Positions 15,932 to 24,943 of a DNA stretch of 49,292 nucleotides are shown one piece after another. A program made the translations under genes and the position numbers. Source of the stretch: Bacteroidota bacterium. Its GTDB lineage: Bacteria > Bacteroidota > Bacteroidia > B-17B0 > Aurantibacillaceae. Where the stretch lies: assembly GCA_025363015.1 (NCBI GenBank), contig JANYEQ010000101.1, positions 1 to 49,292 on the forward strand, in the 5' to 3' direction. The notes beneath the pieces were generated by a model that saw nothing but the letters and a program-made list of their open reading frames with translations, was not told the origin of the DNA and searched no databases. Position 1 is the stretch's first letter. Every line of letters starts with the position of its first letter.

Positions 15932-15998
15932 AACCCTAATGCGCCTCCAACCAATTTTCGCCAACGCCCATGCCTACTTCAACTGGTACATTTAATGG
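15931..15998 (-). repeat. polA-end direct repeat, functional copy
   Basis: The 3' end of polA plus its stop codon. It is the partner of the remnant at 14581-14648, with 53 of 66 bases identical. Together the two copies bracket a 1.35 kb segment carrying the TPR gene. Confidence 0.85.
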
Positions 15999-18785
15999 AA
16001 GGGCGTTTTTCATGTGCTGTTCAATAATTGGTTTTACAATTTCTAATTCGGGTTTATAAACATCAAAAACTAATTCATCATGTACTTGCAAAACCATTTT
16101 GGTTTTAAAGTTTTTTTGTTTTAATTCGGCAGCAATGTTTATCATAGCTACTTTAATCATATCGGCTGCACTGCCTTGTATTGGGGCATTTATGGCATTA
16201 CGCTCGGCAAAGCTGCGAACCGTTGCATTGTTACTATTAATATCACGTAACCAACGTTTACGCCCCAATAGTGTTTTTACAAAACCATTTTCGCGCGCAA
16301 AATTAATCATATCGCTCATGTATTTATCAATACTAGAAAACTCCTTTTTGTAATTATCAATAATTTCTTTTGCTTCAGTGCGACTAATATTAAGGTTTTC
16401 AGATAAACCAAACGCGCCTTGCCCGTAAATAATACCAAAGTTTACACTTTTTGCTTTGTAGCGCATTTCTTTAGTAACGTCGCTTTCGGCAATGCCATAT
16501 ACTTTTGCAGCGGTGGCCGTATGAATATCTTTATTTAAATTAAAGGCTTCGCACATGGCGGGGTCGCCACTAATACTGGCAACTACACGCAACTCTATTT
16601 GTGAATAATCGGCGCTTAATAAAATATGATTTTCATCACGCGGAATAAATGCTTTACGGATTTGCTTGCCTCTTTCGGTTCGAATAGGTATGTTTTGTAA
16701 GTTAGGATTATCGCTACTTAAGCGCCCTGTAACAGCCACTACTTGATTAAACGAGGTGTGAATACGATTAGTGTTTTTATTTACTAATTCGGGTAAGGTA
16801 TCAACGTAAGTCGATTTTAACTTTACCAATTCGCGGTAATCTAATATTTTAGAAATAATAGGATGAGTACCCTCTAATTTGCTCAACACATCTTCGCCAG
16901 TGGCATACTGACCCGTTTTCGTTTTTTTAGGCTTATCTACAATTTTTAAGTAATCAAATAATATTTCGCCAACTTGTTTGGGCGATGAAATATTAAATTT
17001 AGTGCCCGCTAACTCTTGAATTTGTTTTTCTACTTCTGTAATATCAATTTGCAGTAGTGCTGAAAATTCTCTTAACGCCTTTACATCTAAATTAATCCCT
17101 TCGCGCTCCATATCTGCCAATACACGTATTAACGGTATTTCAACTGTATTAAACAAAGTTTCTACATCGGCACTTTTTAATTCGGGCGCAAACTTGTGTT
17201 TTAATTGCAATGTAATATCGGCATCTTCGGCCGCATATTCTTTTATTAATTCAATAGGGGCTGAGCGCATACTTAATTGCTCCTTACCCTTTTTTCCTAT
17301 TAAGGTCTCAATACTTACTGGCTTATAGTGGAGGTAGGTTTGTGCTAATAAATCCATGCCGTGGCGCATTTCGGGCATAAATAAAAAGTGAGCCACCATG
17401 GTATCAAACAATTTATTTTTTATTTCGATGTTGTAATTACTTAAAATATGATAATCGTATTTTATATTTTGTCCTACTAATGTTTTTGTTTCATCGTTAA
17501 ATAATGGAATAAAAAATTGTAATTGTTTTAAGGCTTCCACTTTATTTTCGGAAATTGGGACATAGTAACCGTAATGCGCATCTATTGAGAAGGATAAGCC
17601 TACCAATTCAGCATCAATTACGTTTAAAGAAGTGGTTTCGGTATCAAAACAAAATTCACTAACGGTTTGCAGCTTTGCTACTAATTGTTGTACTTTATCA
17701 CTGTTATCAACTAATTCGTAAGTATGCTCTACATCGTTAATGGTGTTAAAAATGGTTGTTTCGACTGCGCTCAGCAACCCGTCTGGGTTTAGTAAAGCAC
17801 TAACGGCTTGCAGATTATCACCCTTATCGTCGCTAAATAAATCTGGGACAGTTGTTGCTTTTGGTTTTTCGGCTGGTAATTTTTCCTGCCCACCAATATC
17901 TTCGCCCAATATTTTTTTGGCAATGGCTCTAAATTCTAATTCGGTAAATAGTTCGCGTAGAGCCTCTTTATTAGGCTCTTCCATAATTAATTTGTGCTCT
18001 TCAAATTCAATGGGACAATCTAAAATAATGGTAGCTAAGCGTTTGGACTGTATAGCCATTTCTTTATTGGCCTCTACCTTTTCGCGCATTTTACCTTTTA
18101 TTTTATCGGTGTTTTCCAATAAATTTTCTACACTTCCAAACTCTTTTATAAATTTTATAGCAGTAACCTCGCCCACACCTGGTATCCCTGGTATATTATC
18201 TACCTTATCACCCATTAATCCTAAAATATCAATTAATTCGGAAACGTTTTTAATATCCCACTTTTTACAAATTTCACTAACGCCTTGTATCTCTACACCA
18301 TTTCCTAATCGAGCAGGTTTGTAAATAAAAGTATTCTCATCTACTAATTGCCCATAGTCTTTGTCGGGCGTCATCATATAGGTGGTAAAGCCCAGCAATT
18401 CGGCTTTTTTGGCTAAGGTGCCAATTAAATCATCCGCTTCGTAACCGGGTAAACTAATTACAGGAATATTAAAGCCTTTTACTAAATCAATTATTAGGGG
18501 AATAGATTTTTTTAAATCATCAGGCATTTCTTCACGTTGAGCCTTGTATGCAGGAAATTCGATGTGACGTTGAGTGGGCTCAGGCGTATCAAATACAACG
18601 GCAATGTGGCTGGGTTTTTCTTTATTTAAAATTTCTAATAAGGTATTTGTAAACCCAAAAATAGCACTGGTATTAAAGCCTTTTGAGTTGATGCGTGGAT
18701 TATTACTAAAGGCAAAATAAGAACGGTAAATGAGTGCAAAGGCATCAAGCAGAAATAATTTTTTAGGAGTATCTTTTGTTATCAT
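15936..18785 (-). CDS. polA: DNA polymerase I
   Basis: Replication and repair polymerase of 949 residues with all three domains. The 5' nuclease (about 1-290) has FLLDAFALIYRSYFAF and the Asp-rich PGYEADDLIG and GLMGDKVDNIPGIPGVG. The 3'-5' exonuclease (about 345-545) keeps FDTETT, NIKYDYHIL and YAAEDAD, so proofreading should be active. The polymerase domain has motif A SADYSQIELRV, motif B RYKAKSVNFGIIYGQG and motif C VLQVHDELVFD. The linker between the first two domains contains a dispersed repeat read as SAVET (about residues 336-343). The C-terminus is VEVGMGVGENWLEAH, and a second decayed copy of that end lies at 14581-14648. Confidence 0.97.
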   Translation of the reverse strand: MITKDTPKKLFLLDAFALIYRSYFAFSNNPRINSKGFNTSAIFGFTNTLLEILNKEKPSHIAVVFDTPEPTQRHIEFPAYKAQREEMPDDLKKSIPLIIDLVKGFNIPVISLPGYEADDLIGTLAKKAELLGFTTYMMTPDKDYGQLVDENTFIYKPARLGNGVEIQGVSEICKKWDIKNVSELIDILGLMGDKVDNIPGIPGVGEVTAIKFIKEFGSVENLLENTDKIKGKMREKVEANKEMAIQSKRLATIILDCPIEFEEHKLIMEEPNKEALRELFTELEFRAIAKKILGEDIGGQEKLPAEKPKATTVPDLFSDDKGDNLQAVSALLNPDGLLSAVETTIFNTINDVEHTYELVDNSDKVQQLVAKLQTVSEFCFDTETTSLNVIDAELVGLSFSIDAHYGYYVPISENKVEALKQLQFFIPLFNDETKTLVGQNIKYDYHILSNYNIEIKNKLFDTMVAHFLFMPEMRHGMDLLAQTYLHYKPVSIETLIGKKGKEQLSMRSAPIELIKEYAAEDADITLQLKHKFAPELKSADVETLFNTVEIPLIRVLADMEREGINLDVKALREFSALLQIDITEVEKQIQELAGTKFNISSPKQVGEILFDYLKIVDKPKKTKTGQYATGEDVLSKLEGTHPIISKILDYRELVKLKSTYVDTLPELVNKNTNRIHTSFNQVVAVTGRLSSDNPNLQNIPIRTERGKQIRKAFIPRDENHILLSADYSQIELRVVASISGDPAMCEAFNLNKDIHTATAAKVYGIAESDVTKEMRYKAKSVNFGIIYGQGAFGLSENLNISRTEAKEIIDNYKKEFSSIDKYMSDMINFARENGFVKTLLGRKRWLRDINSNNATVRSFAERNAINAPIQGSAADMIKVAMINIAAELKQKNFKTKMVLQVHDELVFDVYKPELEIVKPIIEQHMKNALPLNVPVEVGMGVGENWLEAH
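17757..17779. repeat. Dispersed short repeat copy 3 (inside polA)
   Basis: TTTCGACTGCGCTCAGCAAC matches the TCGACTnCGCTCA core of the copies at 907-930 and 7511-7538. It is read in frame within the polA linker between the 5' nuclease and 3'-5' exonuclease domains, a place that tolerates insertions. Confidence 0.65.
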
Positions 18786-18903
18786 AAATTTACTATAAAG
18801 TTGTATTAATTTATTTCTCGCAGATTACACGGATTTACGTAGAAACATAATATTTTATCTTGCGCCATTAGCTAAATCTAATAGAAATTACCAGTAATTA
18901 TTT

Positions 18904-19443
18904 TTAGCGATTGTTGTATTTATTTATTACCTCAGCTGCTTTTGCTTCATCAAGCACTTTGCTATCTTCATAATCGCTTACATAACCTGCGGCACCGCTC
19001 ATCATTTCACCTAATTGCTTTTTAAATTTATTGGGCTTTACATCTGTCATTTTTTTATCGCCTTTTTTAATTAAAAAATAGTCGGCAACAAAACTAGACT
19101 CGTTCATTTTTACCTCTTCAAAAATCATTTTGTACAAGCTAATTTCGCCGCGAGCAATGGCTTTATAATATTTTTCTTCGCCACCAATATCCATAGCAAC
19201 ATAATGACTTTTATCAAAACCATACGCTTTTATTTTATTAGGCTTATAGTTTTTTTGTAGGCCCTGTGCATCTTTAAAATATACCTTATTGTGGTTATCT
19301 TGTTCTTTTTTAGGATTAAATTTCACCTCGCCTTTAAGGGTATCGCCTTTTTCGTTAACAATATAGCCTGGCACAAAAGTAATTTGCGATTTTAATGTAG
19401 TAACACAAATGCATATTATTGCTGCAAATAATAGTTTTTTCAT
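18904..19443 (-). CDS. Small secreted protein, paralogue 1 of a local family
   Basis: A 179-residue protein with signal peptide MKKLLFAAIICICVTTLKSQ. The mature part begins FVPGYIVNEKGDTLKGEVKF and contains KIKAYGF and EEKYYKAIARGEISLY. The protein encoded at 30806-31411 has the same plan: an exported start, YxxxxKGDTVRGEV, KAKSYGF, EYLAKGRLNFMEY and a Lys-rich end. The GDTxxGEV hairpin and YGF motif recur in Bacteroidota proteins of unknown function. I do not recognise a catalytic motif. It is monocistronic as far as can be seen, between polA and the glutaminyl cyclase gene. Confidence 0.7.
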   Translation of the reverse strand: MKKLLFAAIICICVTTLKSQITFVPGYIVNEKGDTLKGEVKFNPKKEQDNHNKVYFKDAQGLQKNYKPNKIKAYGFDKSHYVAMDIGGEEKYYKAIARGEISLYKMIFEEVKMNESSFVADYFLIKKGDKKMTDVKPNKFKKQLGEMMSGAAGYVSDYEDSKVLDEAKAAEVINKYNNR

Positions 19444-19593
19444 AAATTAGTTCAATTTTTTATAAAGAAACTTATTTTTAGTGAGTATTAATAGAGTTGT
19501 TACAATTGTGTGGATAAAATATTACTACTCACGCCAAAGTTTTTGTAAGCGCTAATTAACCTTATTACGAGTAAATAGCGTAAAAACAAAAAA

Positions 19594-20424
19594 TTAAAAT
19601 TTGATTTCAAACATACAAGGCCACATTTTGCCTGTAACATACACTTTGTTTTGTATTGAGTCGTAGGCTATGCCATTGGTTTCTTTTGCGTAAGGATAGC
19701 GCTTTTGAGCAGTAAGGTACAACTCTTCAATATCCATTTTAGCAACTACGTTTCCGGTTTCGGGATTTATTTTTACAATTTTATGTGTAGTATAAACATT
19801 AGCGTAAATAAAGCCTTTTATATACTCCAACTCATTTAAATAGTCTAGCGCAAAATTATTTTCGCTTACGGCTAAGGTTTTAAGAATTTGTTGCGTTTCG
19901 GGGTTTAAAAAGGTTAAAATATTTGTACCATCGCTCATTATTAAATCTTTTCCGTTAGTTGTTAAGCCCCAACCCTCTTTATTTAAGTAACTAAACTGCC
20001 CTTTGGGTTTAAAGGTTTTAGCGTCGTAAATAAAGCCAACTTGGTTTTTATAGGTAAGTTGAAACACCTTATTATTTAAAAAACAAATGCCTTCGCCAAA
20101 ATATTTTGTTTTATCTAATTCGGCTTTTACAGTTATTTTTCCGGTTTTTAAATTAACGCTACCAAACAACGAGCGTGTTTGTGGCAATTCGGGTGTTGCA
20201 CCAGTGCTTTCAAACAATTGCCCACCATGTATCAAAAACCCTTCGGTAAAGGCGGTAGAGTCGTGTGGTAAGGTATTAACTACCGAATAATTTATAATAG
20301 GGGTTGTTGGTATTGTTTCAACCTTATCGTGTACTTTATCTTCGGGGCCTTCAATAGTTGGCACACCACACGAAACAAAACATAAAGTAATTACAACTAA
20401 AAAAAAGTGTTTGTTAAATAGCAT
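19594..20424 (-). CDS. Glutaminyl-peptide cyclotransferase (plant/bacterial beta-propeller type), lipoprotein
   Basis: A 276-residue predicted lipoprotein: hydrophobic leader ending in the lipobox-like CFVSC at residue 19. The rest matches the five-bladed propeller glutaminyl cyclase family: NTLPHDSTAFTEGFL, ESTGATPELPQTRSLF, YFGEGICFLNNKVFQLTY, LNELEYIKGFIYANVY and TNGIAYDSIQNKVYVTGK. The enzyme cyclises N-terminal Gln to pyroglutamate on exported proteins. In Bacteroidota many mature exported proteins begin with Gln after signal cleavage, as several here do, so these are plausible substrates. It is divergent from xth. Confidence 0.9.
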   Translation of the reverse strand: MLFNKHFFLVVITLCFVSCGVPTIEGPEDKVHDKVETIPTTPIINYSVVNTLPHDSTAFTEGFLIHGGQLFESTGATPELPQTRSLFGSVNLKTGKITVKAELDKTKYFGEGICFLNNKVFQLTYKNQVGFIYDAKTFKPKGQFSYLNKEGWGLTTNGKDLIMSDGTNILTFLNPETQQILKTLAVSENNFALDYLNELEYIKGFIYANVYTTHKIVKINPETGNVVAKMDIEELYLTAQKRYPYAKETNGIAYDSIQNKVYVTGKMWPCMFEIKF

Positions 20425-20496
20425 TTAATTAAAATTTAATGTAAAAGTATAAAATAATTTGTGTTTTTTTGTTTTCAACTAATAGGTAATAGCGGA

Positions 20497-21258
20497 ATGA
20501 AAATAATAACATATAATTTAAATGGCATACGTGCGGCTATGGGCAAAGATTTAATTGGCTGGTTAAAAATTACAAACCCTGATGTACTGTGCGTGCAAGA
20601 AATAAAAGCTAACCCAGAGCAGGTGGATGTTGCTCCGTTTGAAGCGCTTGGTTATCAACATTATTGGTACCCAGCACAAAAAAAAGGATATAGTGGCGTT
20701 GCTATTTTTACAAAACTAAAGCCCAAACATGTAGAGTATGGCTGTGGTATTGCTGAATACGATTTTGAGGGCAGGGTATTGCGTATTGATTTTGATGATT
20801 ATTCTATTATGAGTGTTTACCACCCTAGTGGTAGTAGTGGCGATGAGAGACAAGCCTTTAAAATAAAGTGGTTGGCCGATTTTAAAACCTATATCATAAA
20901 ACTTCAAAAAACAATTCCAAACCTTATTTTATGTGGCGATTACAATATTTGCCACAAACCTATTGATATTCACAACCCAAAAAGTAATGCGAATACAAGT
21001 GGTTTTTTACCCGAAGAGCGTGATTGGATGGAAGATTTTATACAAAGTGGCTTTATTGATTCATTTAGGTATTTTAACCAGGAACCTCACCAATATACTT
21101 GGTGGAGCTATCGTGCAGGGTCAAGAGGTAAAAATTTAGGTTGGCGAATTGATTATAATTTAGTTACAAAAAACTTACAAAAACGCCTTAAGCGCTCTGT
21201 AATACTGCCAGATGCTGTACACAGCGACCATTGCCCCGTGCTTTTAGAAATAGAATAA
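20497..21258 (+). CDS. xth: Exodeoxyribonuclease III (AP endonuclease)
   Basis: A 253-residue Mg-dependent AP endonuclease/3'-exonuclease of base-excision repair. Motifs of the EEP fold are KIITYNLNGIRAA (Asn), CVQEIKA (metal Glu), VYHPSG, LCGDYNICHKPID (Asp and Asn), TWWSYR and the final DAVHSDHCPVLLEI with the catalytic Asp-His. The start at 20497 (MKIITYN) is preferred over an upstream GTG at 20461, because the family core begins there and the extra 12 residues look non-homologous. Confidence 0.94.
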   Translation: MKIITYNLNGIRAAMGKDLIGWLKITNPDVLCVQEIKANPEQVDVAPFEALGYQHYWYPAQKKGYSGVAIFTKLKPKHVEYGCGIAEYDFEGRVLRIDFDDYSIMSVYHPSGSSGDERQAFKIKWLADFKTYIIKLQKTIPNLILCGDYNICHKPIDIHNPKSNANTSGFLPEERDWMEDFIQSGFIDSFRYFNQEPHQYTWWSYRAGSRGKNLGWRIDYNLVTKNLQKRLKRSVILPDAVHSDHCPVLLEIE

Positions 21259-21327
21259 ACAATAAATAGTTTTTATTTATTTTTAAAAGCACTATCTTAA
21301 CCTTTTATATAAAAATAAAACTTACAA

Positions 21328-23607
21328 ATGAAAATAGGAGTTAAGTTAACCATTACTTTTTTTTGTATTGCATTTATGGCAATGCTGGTGGCTGGTGTTA
21401 TTAGTTATGTTGATGCTAAAGCAGCCCTAAAAAAAGAATCCTTTAATAAATTAACGGCGGTTAGAGAAATGAAAGCCGTACAAATTATTAGTTATTTCAA
21501 ACAAATTAAAGATCAGCTTATTTCTTTTTCTGAAGACCCATCAATTATTGAGGCCACAAAACAATTTAAAGCAGGTTTTAAACAAATTACCACCGAGTTA
21601 ATTTTTAATGAAACTAATTTTACCAGTCGGCGTAATAAAATGGACACCTATATAGATTCTGTTTTTATACCGGAACTGAATAAAAATAGTATTGGCGTTG
21701 TAAATAAAAAAAATTTAGAACCAAAAAACCCAAATGCATTATTGCTGCAACAACTGTTTATTGCCAATAATCCCAATAAATTAGGCTCAAAACATTTACT
21801 AGATTCAATCCCACAAAATTGTACTTATAATAAAGCACACAAAAAGTTTCATCCTGTAATTCGTAGTTTTTTACAACGCTTTGGGTTTTACGATATTTTT
21901 TTAATTGATAACGAAACGGGAGATGTGGTGTACACTGTATTTAAAGAAATTGATTTTGCATCATCGTTACAAAATGGTGCCTACCGTAATACAAACCTTG
22001 CAACTAGTTTTAATAAAGCACTCAAAATAAATAATAGCGAAGATGTTGCCTTGGTTGATTATGCCGAGTACCTTCCTTCCTATAACTCGCCAGCATCGTT
22101 TATGGCCTGCCCTATTTACGATAAGGGTAAACTAATTGGTGTGCTTGCTTTTCAAATGCCGATTGATAACATAAATAATATTATGACTAATAATAAAGAT
22201 TGGGAGGGCGTTGGCTTAGGCAAAACAGGCGAAAGTTATATTGTAGGAGAAGATTTTACACTACGCAACCAATCACGTTTTTTAATTGAAGATAGTGCTA
22301 ATTATTTTAAAATGCTTTCAGAAATTGGCGTGGGAAAACTAACCATTAGTAAAATTAAAAATTACAAAACATCGGTAGGTTTGCAAGAAGTAAAAACATA
22401 TGGTACTAAAGAAGCGTTGCTTGGTAAATCAGATGCGTTAATTTTTAGTGATTACCGTGGTGTGCCTGTACTATCGGCATTTAAGCCCATAAATGTTTTG
22501 GGATTAAAATGGGTACTACTAAGTGAAATTGACGAAGAGGAAGCCTTTAGCCCAACATTAGAGTTAAGAAATAGTATTTTAAAAGGGTCAGTTTTTGTAT
22601 TATTATTTATTTTAATAATATCGTTTTATATTTCAAAAAAAGCAACCAAGCCTATTAAAGAACTAGAATTTGATGCGTTAGAACTATCAAAAGGAAATTT
22701 AGATGTAGTAATTACTAACACCAGAAAAGATGAAATTGGATCGTTAGCACAAAGCTTTCAAAAAATGCAAGCCTCTATTAACGATTTAATACACGGCTTA
22801 GAAGATAAGGTAATCGAGCGAACACAAGAGGTTGTTAAACAAAAAGATATTATTTCGCATAAACAAAAAGAAATTATTGATAGCTTAAATTATGCTAAAC
22901 GCATTCAACAAACGCTTTTAGCCAACGATACCTTTTTAAATAAATATTTACCCAATCATTTTTTAATATTTAAACCAAAAGATATTGTTAGCGGCGACTT
23001 TTATTGGGCAACAAAAAACGAAACCTGTTTTTATTTGGCTATTTGCGATAGTACTGGGCATGGTGTACCAGGCGCGTTTATGAGTTTGCTAAATATGGCT
23101 TTTTTAAACGAAGCCATTAACCAAAATAAAATTACCGAACCAAACGAAATTTTAAATCATGTACGTCAACGCTTAATAAAAAACTTATCTAAAGATGGAG
23201 GGCAAGATGGCATGGACGGTATTTTGATGAAAATAGATTTAAAAACAAAGCACCTAACCTATGCTGCTGCCAATAATGCACCTATTATTATTAGAAATGG
23301 CGAGGTTATTGAATTAGAGGCCGATAAAATGCCTATTGGTATGGGGATGCGCACTGAGCCGTTTAAACTTTATGAAGCAAATTTACAACCTAATGATACT
23401 TTTATTGCTTACACGGATGGTTTTGCTGACCAATTTGGCGGCCCTAAAGGCAAAAAACTAATGTATAAACCCCTAAAGGAAAAATTAAAAGCTTATAATG
23501 ATTTACCGCTTAACGAACAAAAAGAAAAGTTAGCGACTTATTTTGAAAACTGGAAAGGTGAGATGGAACAGGTTGATGATGTGTGTTTGTTGGGAATTAA
23601 GTTTTAA
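21328..23607 (+). CDS. Membrane sensor with HAMP and SpoIIE-type PP2C phosphatase
   Basis: A 759-residue inner-membrane protein. A first helix (about 6-28) is followed by a long periplasmic sensor region (about 30-415) resembling a double-Cache fold (GKTGESYIVG, VLSAFKPINVLGLKWVLLSEID). Then come a second helix (about 416-435), a HAMP domain (SKKATKPIKEL through DEIGSLAQSFQKM), a coiled coil and a PP2C/SpoIIE phosphatase (about 535-759). Metal-binding acids appear in IVSGDFYWA, AICDSTGHGVPGAF, FIAYTDGFADQFGG and VDDVCLLG, so the enzyme looks active. Such proteins are thought to dephosphorylate anti-sigma antagonists or act in partner switching, but no partner gene is near. It ends 14 bases from the convergent CFA gene. 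Confidence 0.9.
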   Translation: MKIGVKLTITFFCIAFMAMLVAGVISYVDAKAALKKESFNKLTAVREMKAVQIISYFKQIKDQLISFSEDPSIIEATKQFKAGFKQITTELIFNETNFTSRRNKMDTYIDSVFIPELNKNSIGVVNKKNLEPKNPNALLLQQLFIANNPNKLGSKHLLDSIPQNCTYNKAHKKFHPVIRSFLQRFGFYDIFLIDNETGDVVYTVFKEIDFASSLQNGAYRNTNLATSFNKALKINNSEDVALVDYAEYLPSYNSPASFMACPIYDKGKLIGVLAFQMPIDNINNIMTNNKDWEGVGLGKTGESYIVGEDFTLRNQSRFLIEDSANYFKMLSEIGVGKLTISKIKNYKTSVGLQEVKTYGTKEALLGKSDALIFSDYRGVPVLSAFKPINVLGLKWVLLSEIDEEEAFSPTLELRNSILKGSVFVLLFILIISFYISKKATKPIKELEFDALELSKGNLDVVITNTRKDEIGSLAQSFQKMQASINDLIHGLEDKVIERTQEVVKQKDIISHKQKEIIDSLNYAKRIQQTLLANDTFLNKYLPNHFLIFKPKDIVSGDFYWATKNETCFYLAICDSTGHGVPGAFMSLLNMAFLNEAINQNKITEPNEILNHVRQRLIKNLSKDGGQDGMDGILMKIDLKTKHLTYAAANNAPIIIRNGEVIELEADKMPIGMGMRTEPFKLYEANLQPNDTFIAYTDGFADQFGGPKGKKLMYKPLKEKLKAYNDLPLNEQKEKLATYFENWKGEMEQVDDVCLLGIKF

Positions 23608-23620
23608 TTTTTTGTAAATT

Positions 23621-24859
23621 TTATCTTATTATATTATTTGGACGAGCATAAACCATTTGCATGACGTTTATATTTCGCATAGCAAAAGCAGCTTCGCAAT
23701 AGCACAAATAGTAGTTCCACTTACGTATAAAATAATCGTCAAAACCTAACTGCTTTACTTCATTTAATTTTTCGTTAAATGCATTGTGCCAGATGGCCAA
23801 TGTGTGAGCATAATCCAAGCCTATATCTTTTAAATCAACCAAAGTAAAATCGCTTGTTTTATTTATGGCTGTATTAATAGCAGAAACGGATGGCAATAAT
23901 GATCCAGGAAAAATATGTTTCTGAATCCAATCTACTCCATTTTTAAAACTTTCAAAACGTGAGTCAGGGCTAGTAATAACCTGTAAGGCAAAAATGCCAT
24001 CTTTTTTTAAAAGTTGAGCACATTTTTTAAAATAGGTTTCGTAATACTCGGCACCAACCGCCTCTAGCATTTCTATAGATACTATTTTGTCAAATTTTCC
24101 TTCTATGCTTCGGTAATCTTTTATTAAAACGGTTATTTTATCTTCTAAATTTTCTTTAATAATTTTTTCGGTGGCTAATTTATATTGCTCTTCTGATAGA
24201 GTAACCGTAGTTACCTTGCACCCAAAATGTTTTGCCATATAAATGGCATTGCCACCCCAACCGCTTCCAATTTCAAGCACATGGTCGCTAGAGTTTAACC
24301 GAAGTTGTTGGCATAGCCGGTGGTATTTGGCCAATTGTGCTTGCTCTAACGTCATATCTTTTTCTTTAAAATAGGCCGAAGAATAAGTCATGGTGGGATC
24401 TAAAAACAAGCTAAAAAATTGATTATTCAAATCATAATGTTCGCTAATGTTTTTTTTAGAGCCGCTTATACTATTAATTCTTTTTTGATGATAATTTTTA
24501 TTAATAAATTTTAAAACATTTAAAATAAAATTAGTTGTGTTGCTACCCGAAATGGTAGGCGCATTATCTACGTTTAACAAAAACCATTTTATTAAGTTGG
24601 TAATATTATCGGTTTCCCAATCGCCATCTACATAGGCTTCTCCAAAGCCTACATCGCCATACAATACACAGCGTTTAAAAAAGGAAGCATTTTTTATTTG
24701 AATGTTAGCATTAATTTTTGAGTTGTTTTCACCCCATTGAATTGTTTCGCCATCAGGCAATGTCAAATTTAAACTTCCTAATTTCATTTTTGATAAAACA
24801 GAAATTATTAAGTTTTGGTAAAACCCGTATTTTGATTTTGTTATAGAAATTGACTGCAT
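23621..24859 (-). CDS. Cyclopropane-fatty-acyl-phospholipid synthase-like methyltransferase (412 aa)
   Basis: A SAM-dependent methyltransferase of the CFA/mycolic-acid synthase family, with an N-terminal lipid-binding region (about 1-150) and a class I fold (VLEIGSGWGG at 194-203). Aligned by eye to E. coli Cfa, the bicarbonate-site Cys139 is Ser161 (TYSSAYF) and His266 is Gln293 (ALQVIT). The Glu (Glu266, MLEAVG), Ile295 and the Tyr of DYAHTLAIW are kept. From memory, Gln at this site also occurs in the oxidase-linked plant-type CFA enzymes, so activity is likely but the exact product is uncertain. It is the last gene of the seven-gene lipid cluster, after DUF1365 and the amine-oxidase-like gene. 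Confidence 0.88.
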   Translation of the reverse strand: MQSISITKSKYGFYQNLIISVLSKMKLGSLNLTLPDGETIQWGENNSKINANIQIKNASFFKRCVLYGDVGFGEAYVDGDWETDNITNLIKWFLLNVDNAPTISGSNTTNFILNVLKFINKNYHQKRINSISGSKKNISEHYDLNNQFFSLFLDPTMTYSSAYFKEKDMTLEQAQLAKYHRLCQQLRLNSSDHVLEIGSGWGGNAIYMAKHFGCKVTTVTLSEEQYKLATEKIIKENLEDKITVLIKDYRSIEGKFDKIVSIEMLEAVGAEYYETYFKKCAQLLKKDGIFALQVITSPDSRFESFKNGVDWIQKHIFPGSLLPSVSAINTAINKTSDFTLVDLKDIGLDYAHTLAIWHNAFNEKLNEVKQLGFDDYFIRKWNYYLCYCEAAFAMRNINVMQMVYARPNNIIR

Positions 24860-24943
24860 TAGGGCTTAAAAATACATAAAATTTAACATAAAAAATAGAC
24901 GAATTAGAATCAAATTCCTTACAGAATTTAAACACAGCTTAAA

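Noticed and set aside
17740-18324. A 194-codon plus-strand ORF inside polA
   Set aside because: It is antisense to a fully conserved PolA frame, with no recognisable domain. Shadow ORF.
18816-18840. CTCGCAGATTACACGGATTTACGT, resembling a common dispersed phrase in other Bacteroidota
   Set aside because: Only one copy is seen in this window, so repeat status cannot be supported from the sequence at hand.
19509-19517. A perfect DnaA-box sequence (TGTGGATAA) in an intergenic gap
   Set aside because: A single copy with no second box, no AT-rich unwinding region beyond background and no dnaA or other origin-linked genes. A lone 9-mer is expected by chance in low-GC DNA.
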